From the NCBI GenBank assembly GCA_003520145.1, contig DOVJ01000239.1:1-9082 (forward strand): a stretch of 9,082 nt of DNA, in the 5' to 3' direction. This stretch comes from Eubacterium sp. (GTDB lineage: Bacteria > Bacillota > Clostridia > Lachnospirales > Lachnospiraceae). The translations under genes were made by a program, and so were the position numbers. Below, piece after piece: positions 6,540 to 9,082 of the stretch (positions are counted from its first letter, which is position 1; each line of letters starts with the position of its first letter). The notes under the pieces were generated by a model. That model was not told the DNA's origin and searched no databases. It saw only the letters and a program-made list of their open reading frames with translations.

Positions 6540-7095
6540 ATACATGAAGTATATCAAGAAGTTCCTTCATCCTCTTCATACGCTTGCCATTACTTATACT
6601 AAAGCCTGCGATAACCTTAGCAAATTCCTTATCATCATAACACACACCAGGATTTACGGTTACACCGCCTTTTTTCATAAAATCCTCTACGCAGCTCTTG
6701 ATCTTAGGTTCATCTTTTAGCTTTCTATCGCAAAGCAAAACCATATGCGAATCATCATAGAATACAAAGTCCGCATATATCATACCCGCCTGTGTTGAAA
6801 GCACCATATTATACAGGAGATTATCATTATATCCCGCATATGATTCCACTCTCTTACTATCTATACTCTTCTTCCTAAGAAGAAGAATATACTCAGTAGC
6901 AAACTTGGAAAAAGGTATGCAGCACAGAATCGCAAACACAGTCCATATATTATTCTTATCTCCGCTTTTATAGATGCCCCAGAGGACAATCAGGACTATC
7001 ATAATCATATACAGAACTAAGAATGCACCCTGCTTTATTCTTCTATCCTTAAGATAGTTCAATTCACCTTTGTTATATCTTTTCATACCTGTCAC
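6538..7095 (-). CDS. Unrecognised protein with two predicted membrane segments
   Basis: I do not recognise this 185-residue protein. It starts with a basic stretch (KDRRIKQG), then two hydrophobic segments at about 23-42 (FLVLYMIMIVLIVLWG) and 50-73, separated by a short polar loop (KSGDKNN). A basic patch after the second segment (RKKSIDSKR) suggests that both ends face the cytoplasm, forming a hairpin anchor with a cytosolic C-terminal domain of about 110 residues. That domain is mixed polar and hydrophobic, ends in a basic helix (KRMKRMKELLDIL), and shows no catalytic motif that I can name. The start used is a GTG at 7093-7095, which overlaps the stop of the upstream dehydrogenase as GTGA; an ATG at 7086 (MKRYNKGEL) would give a protein three residues shorter. 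Neither has a clear ribosome binding site, which fits translational coupling. It is well placed in the operon and uses codons like its neighbours, so it is likely a real gene. Confidence 0.8.
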   Translation of the reverse strand: MTGMKRYNKGELNYLKDRRIKQGAFLVLYMIMIVLIVLWGIYKSGDKNNIWTVFAILCCIPFSKFATEYILLLRKKSIDSKRVESYAGYNDNLLYNMVLSTQAGMIYADFVFYDDSHMVLLCDRKLKDEPKIKSCVEDFMKKGGVTVNPGVCYDDKEFAKVIAGFSISNGKRMKRMKELLDILHV

Positions 7096-7853
7096 TTGTT
7101 GGCTTTTTCTGCCATCTTAATAACTGTATTCGTAGGAAGAATCTTGGCTATCACACGGAAAGCCTTCATCTTAAGACCATATACAGATATATCCTTACCT
7201 AATCCAAGGTCCTTCATAACAACTTTAACAACCTTCGATGGATTTGCCATAGACATCCTCTTCAAAAAAGGAATCTTTTTGTTATAAGCAAAATCGAAGA
7301 ATTCAGTCTTAACAGGTCCAGGACAAACCGCCATAACCGTTATTCCACGATCCTTTAATTCAAAACCAAGAGCTCTTGAAAAACTAAGTACATACGACTT
7401 GGTTGCTGCATATACAGCAAACTTAGGCTGAGGGCAGAAAGCCGCCGCTGACGCCATATTCACGATCTTGGCTCTCTTGCTCATATGAGGTATGACCATA
7501 TAACAAAGTGCGGTCAAAGCCTTACAATTAAGGTCTACCATACCAACGCTGGTTCCGTATTCACTTTCACTGAAGTCACCAAATGCCCCGTAGCCGGCTG
7601 CATTTACCAGAAGCTTAACATCAGGATTCACCAGCTCAAGCTCATCATAAAGCCCCATAAGAACACTATCATCCGTCAGATCATAATCAAATATCCTTGT
7701 TTTGATCTTAATCTCAGACGACAAAGCTTCAAGCCTCTCCTTACGTCTGGCGATTATCCATATCTCATCAAGCTTTGAATAATTAAATTCTATGGCCTTT
7801 ACAAATTCTCTTCCCAACCCTGAGGAAGCGCCAGTAACAATCGCAATCTTCAT
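7092..7853 (-). CDS. Short-chain dehydrogenase/reductase (SDR)
   Basis: A 253-residue classical SDR, cytosolic and NAD(P)-dependent. Cofactor binding is shown by TGASSGLG (7-14). Basic residues after the second strand (ARRKER, 35-40) favour NADP. The NAAG motif (84-87) and the catalytic set N109, S135, Y148 and K152 (YAATK) are all present with standard spacing, so it should be active. PGPVKTEF (178-185) is the usual loop after the active site. The C-terminal 60 residues are the variable substrate region and are rich in basic and hydrophobic residues, like the DltE/YqjQ-type SDRs, whose substrates are mostly unknown. It begins 15 bases after the HAD gene, with AGGATGG ten bases before the ATG, overlapping the HAD stop codon. 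Substrate and pathway cannot be inferred. Confidence 0.9.
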   Translation of the reverse strand: MKIAIVTGASSGLGREFVKAIEFNYSKLDEIWIIARRKERLEALSSEIKIKTRIFDYDLTDDSVLMGLYDELELVNPDVKLLVNAAGYGAFGDFSESEYGTSVGMVDLNCKALTALCYMVIPHMSKRAKIVNMASAAAFCPQPKFAVYAATKSYVLSFSRALGFELKDRGITVMAVCPGPVKTEFFDFAYNKKIPFLKRMSMANPSKVVKVVMKDLGLGKDISVYGLKMKAFRVIAKILPTNTVIKMAEKANK

Positions 7854-7868
7854 AACACATCTACCATC

Positions 7869-8522
7869 CTATCTCGCTACTTCATCATAACTTGTGATAT
7901 AATAATCAGCAAGACTCCTCTTTTTGTCATCAAGTTCATCGGTATACCGGTCATACACGGCACACGTCCTCATGCCCGCGTTGATTCCTGCCAAAACTCC
8001 ATTAGGAACATCTTCAAAAACCATACATAGCTTTGGTTCAACATAAAGCTTCTTTGCCGCATACAGATACCCATCCGGTGACGGCTTAGAAACAGGTATA
8101 TCATCACTTGTACATATCACATCAAATAAACTAACCGCATCATTGGCATTCAGAAATCCATAAGTAAGTCGGCTTGAGTTAGATGTCACTATCCCGATCT
8201 TTATACCCCTTTTTCTAAGATCTGTAAGAAGCTTGATCGCGCCATCCTTAAATACTATATTCTTCGTATAAAATTCATAGGCCATATCATCCCAGATCTT
8301 AAGTATCTCATCTATAGACAGGTCTAATCCGTATGTTTTTTTATAATAAACTGCCGTGTCATAAAAAGTCAGTCCCTGAATCTCTTCCTTATACCCCTCA
8401 TGTAATTCAAAGCCGAATCTGTCAGCAAATGCAATATCTATATCATGCCATACACCCATGGAATCTATAAGCGTTCCGTCCATATCAAATATACAAGCTT
8501 TTATATCCTCATCAATCCTCAT
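7869..8522 (-). CDS. HAD-superfamily hydrolase, beta-phosphoglucomutase-like
   Basis: A 217-residue phosphatase or phosphomutase of HAD subfamily IA. All four motifs are visible: nucleophile D13 and acid D15 in FDMDGTLIDS, motif II TSNSS at 113-117, motif III K146 in SKPSPDGY, and motif IV E170-D171 in FEDVPNG. The helical C1-type cap lies between about residues 20 and 90. The SKPSPDGY and EDVPNGVLAG blocks are typical of the beta-phosphoglucomutase/sugar phosphatase group; the substrate may be a small phosphorylated sugar or nucleotide, but nothing fixes it. The gene overlaps the upstream pseudouridine synthase by 11 bases, and AGGA lies about ten bases upstream of the ATG, so coupling is likely. 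Confidence 0.9.
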   Translation of the reverse strand: MRIDEDIKACIFDMDGTLIDSMGVWHDIDIAFADRFGFELHEGYKEEIQGLTFYDTAVYYKKTYGLDLSIDEILKIWDDMAYEFYTKNIVFKDGAIKLLTDLRKRGIKIGIVTSNSSRLTYGFLNANDAVSLFDVICTSDDIPVSKPSPDGYLYAAKKLYVEPKLCMVFEDVPNGVLAGINAGMRTCAVYDRYTDELDDKKRSLADYYITSYDEVAR

Positions 8523-9082
8523 ATTTTAATAATCCTAATTCTTCTTTTGTTAATTCCCTGTACTCACCAATACAAAGCTTTTCATCAAGCATCAGTCTCC
8601 CCATAGAAATACGCTTTAGGTAGGTTACCTTCTTTCCTAAGGCAAGCATCATATTCTTAACCTGATGAAACTTTCCTTCATAGATGGTAAGCTTCGCTTT
8701 CGATGTGCCCGCCGACTTATCAGCCTCAAGTATCTCAAGATGCGACGGCTTATAGTCATCACCAGCATAAGTTATACCCTCTGCTGCGCGCTTTACATCT
8801 TCTTCATCAAGGATTCCATCAACTTGAAGATAATACGTCTTAGGAACATGTGATTTCGGAGAAAGAAGCCTGTGTGACAGTTCTCCATCATTGGTCAGAA
8901 GAAGCAATCCTTCCGTATCTTTGTCAAGCCTTCCGACACAGAACATGTCTTTCTTTCTGTCACTTTCTATAAGGTCAAACACAGTCTTATCACGCTTGTC
9001 TTCGTTAGCACTTAAGTATCCTGAAGGCTTGTTAAGCATGATATATATATACTGCTGATATATTATTTTTCTTCCTGATACT
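8512..9082 (-). CDS. RsuA-family rRNA pseudouridine synthase (partial, 5' end outside the window)
   Basis: The frame stays open through the right edge. Upstream of the first in-window methionine (9039) it reads VSGRKIIYQQYIYI, which matches the end of an S4 domain leading into the catalytic domain, so the true start and most of the S4 domain lie beyond the window. The visible part, about 190 residues, contains the RsuA-type opening MLNKPSGYLSA, the catalytic motif VGRLDKDTEGLLLLTNDGE with the nucleophilic Asp at residue 39 counted from that Met, RLLSPKSHVPKTYY, and the C-terminal FHQVKNMMLALGKKVTYLKR. This separates it from the RluC/RluD enzyme encoded downstream. The family modifies single uridines in 16S (RsuA) or 23S rRNA (RluB/E/F); which one applies is not visible. 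Confidence 0.92.
   Translation of the reverse strand, partial: VSGRKIIYQQYIYIMLNKPSGYLSANEDKRDKTVFDLIESDRKKDMFCVGRLDKDTEGLLLLTNDGELSHRLLSPKSHVPKTYYLQVDGILDEEDVKRAAEGITYAGDDYKPSHLEILEADKSAGTSKAKLTIYEGKFHQVKNMMLALGKKVTYLKRISMGRLMLDEKLCIGEYRELTKEELGLLKYED

Noticed and set aside
9040..9066. AT-rich alternating stretch that could be taken for a promoter or repeat
   Set aside because: It is in frame with the RsuA-family gene and encodes the expected linker (IYQQYIYI) before the catalytic domain.
1..9082. Search for defence systems, mobile elements, CRISPR, tRNA or riboswitch
   Set aside because: No transposase, integrase, toxin-antitoxin pair, repeat array or conserved RNA signature was found; RecU and the HAD protein belong to housekeeping families.

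Overview
The window is a tightly packed chromosomal block of twelve genes, ten complete and two cut by the window edges. All are read from the minus strand, so transcription runs right to left. The protein content, the presence of RecU (a Firmicutes-type Holliday junction resolvase), a SpoVB/YtgP-type flippase, purine-rich ribosome binding sites and a moderately AT-rich composition point to a low-GC Gram-positive of the Clostridia. The RecU and pseudouridine synthase sequences look most like those of Lachnospiraceae; that is recognition from memory, not a search.

In transcription order: an RsuA-family rRNA pseudouridine synthase (8512 to the right edge, 5' end missing); a HAD-family sugar-phosphatase-like hydrolase (7869-8522); a short-chain dehydrogenase/reductase (7092-7853); an unrecognised protein with two membrane segments (6538-7095); an RluC/RluD-family pseudouridine synthase with an S4 domain (5566-6528); RecU (5063-5593); a PhoH-like ATPase (4060-5061); the endoribonuclease YbeY (3597-4103); cytidine deaminase (3194-3592); a 14-segment lipid-linked oligosaccharide flippase-like protein (1570-3201); an HI0933/YhiN-type flavoprotein (428-1543); and the start of a second FAD-dependent dehydrogenase of the COG2509 type (left edge to 431).

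Every junction is either an overlap (4 to 44 bases) or a gap of at most 26 bases, and several ribosome binding sites lie inside the preceding gene. No terminator or promoter is visible between genes, so co-transcription and translational coupling are likely. The shared theme is ribosome and RNA maintenance (two pseudouridine synthases, PhoH, YbeY), with DNA recombination (RecU), pyrimidine salvage (Cdd), envelope precursor export and redox flavoproteins. There is no stretch of 300 bases without a gene, and I see no RNA gene, mobile element, CRISPR array or long repeat.

I found no convincing new biological system. The points most worth a second look are the unrecognised membrane protein, the rearranged phoH-ybeY-cdd neighbourhood, the RecU active-site variant, the paired flavoprotein genes, and the start-site corrections.
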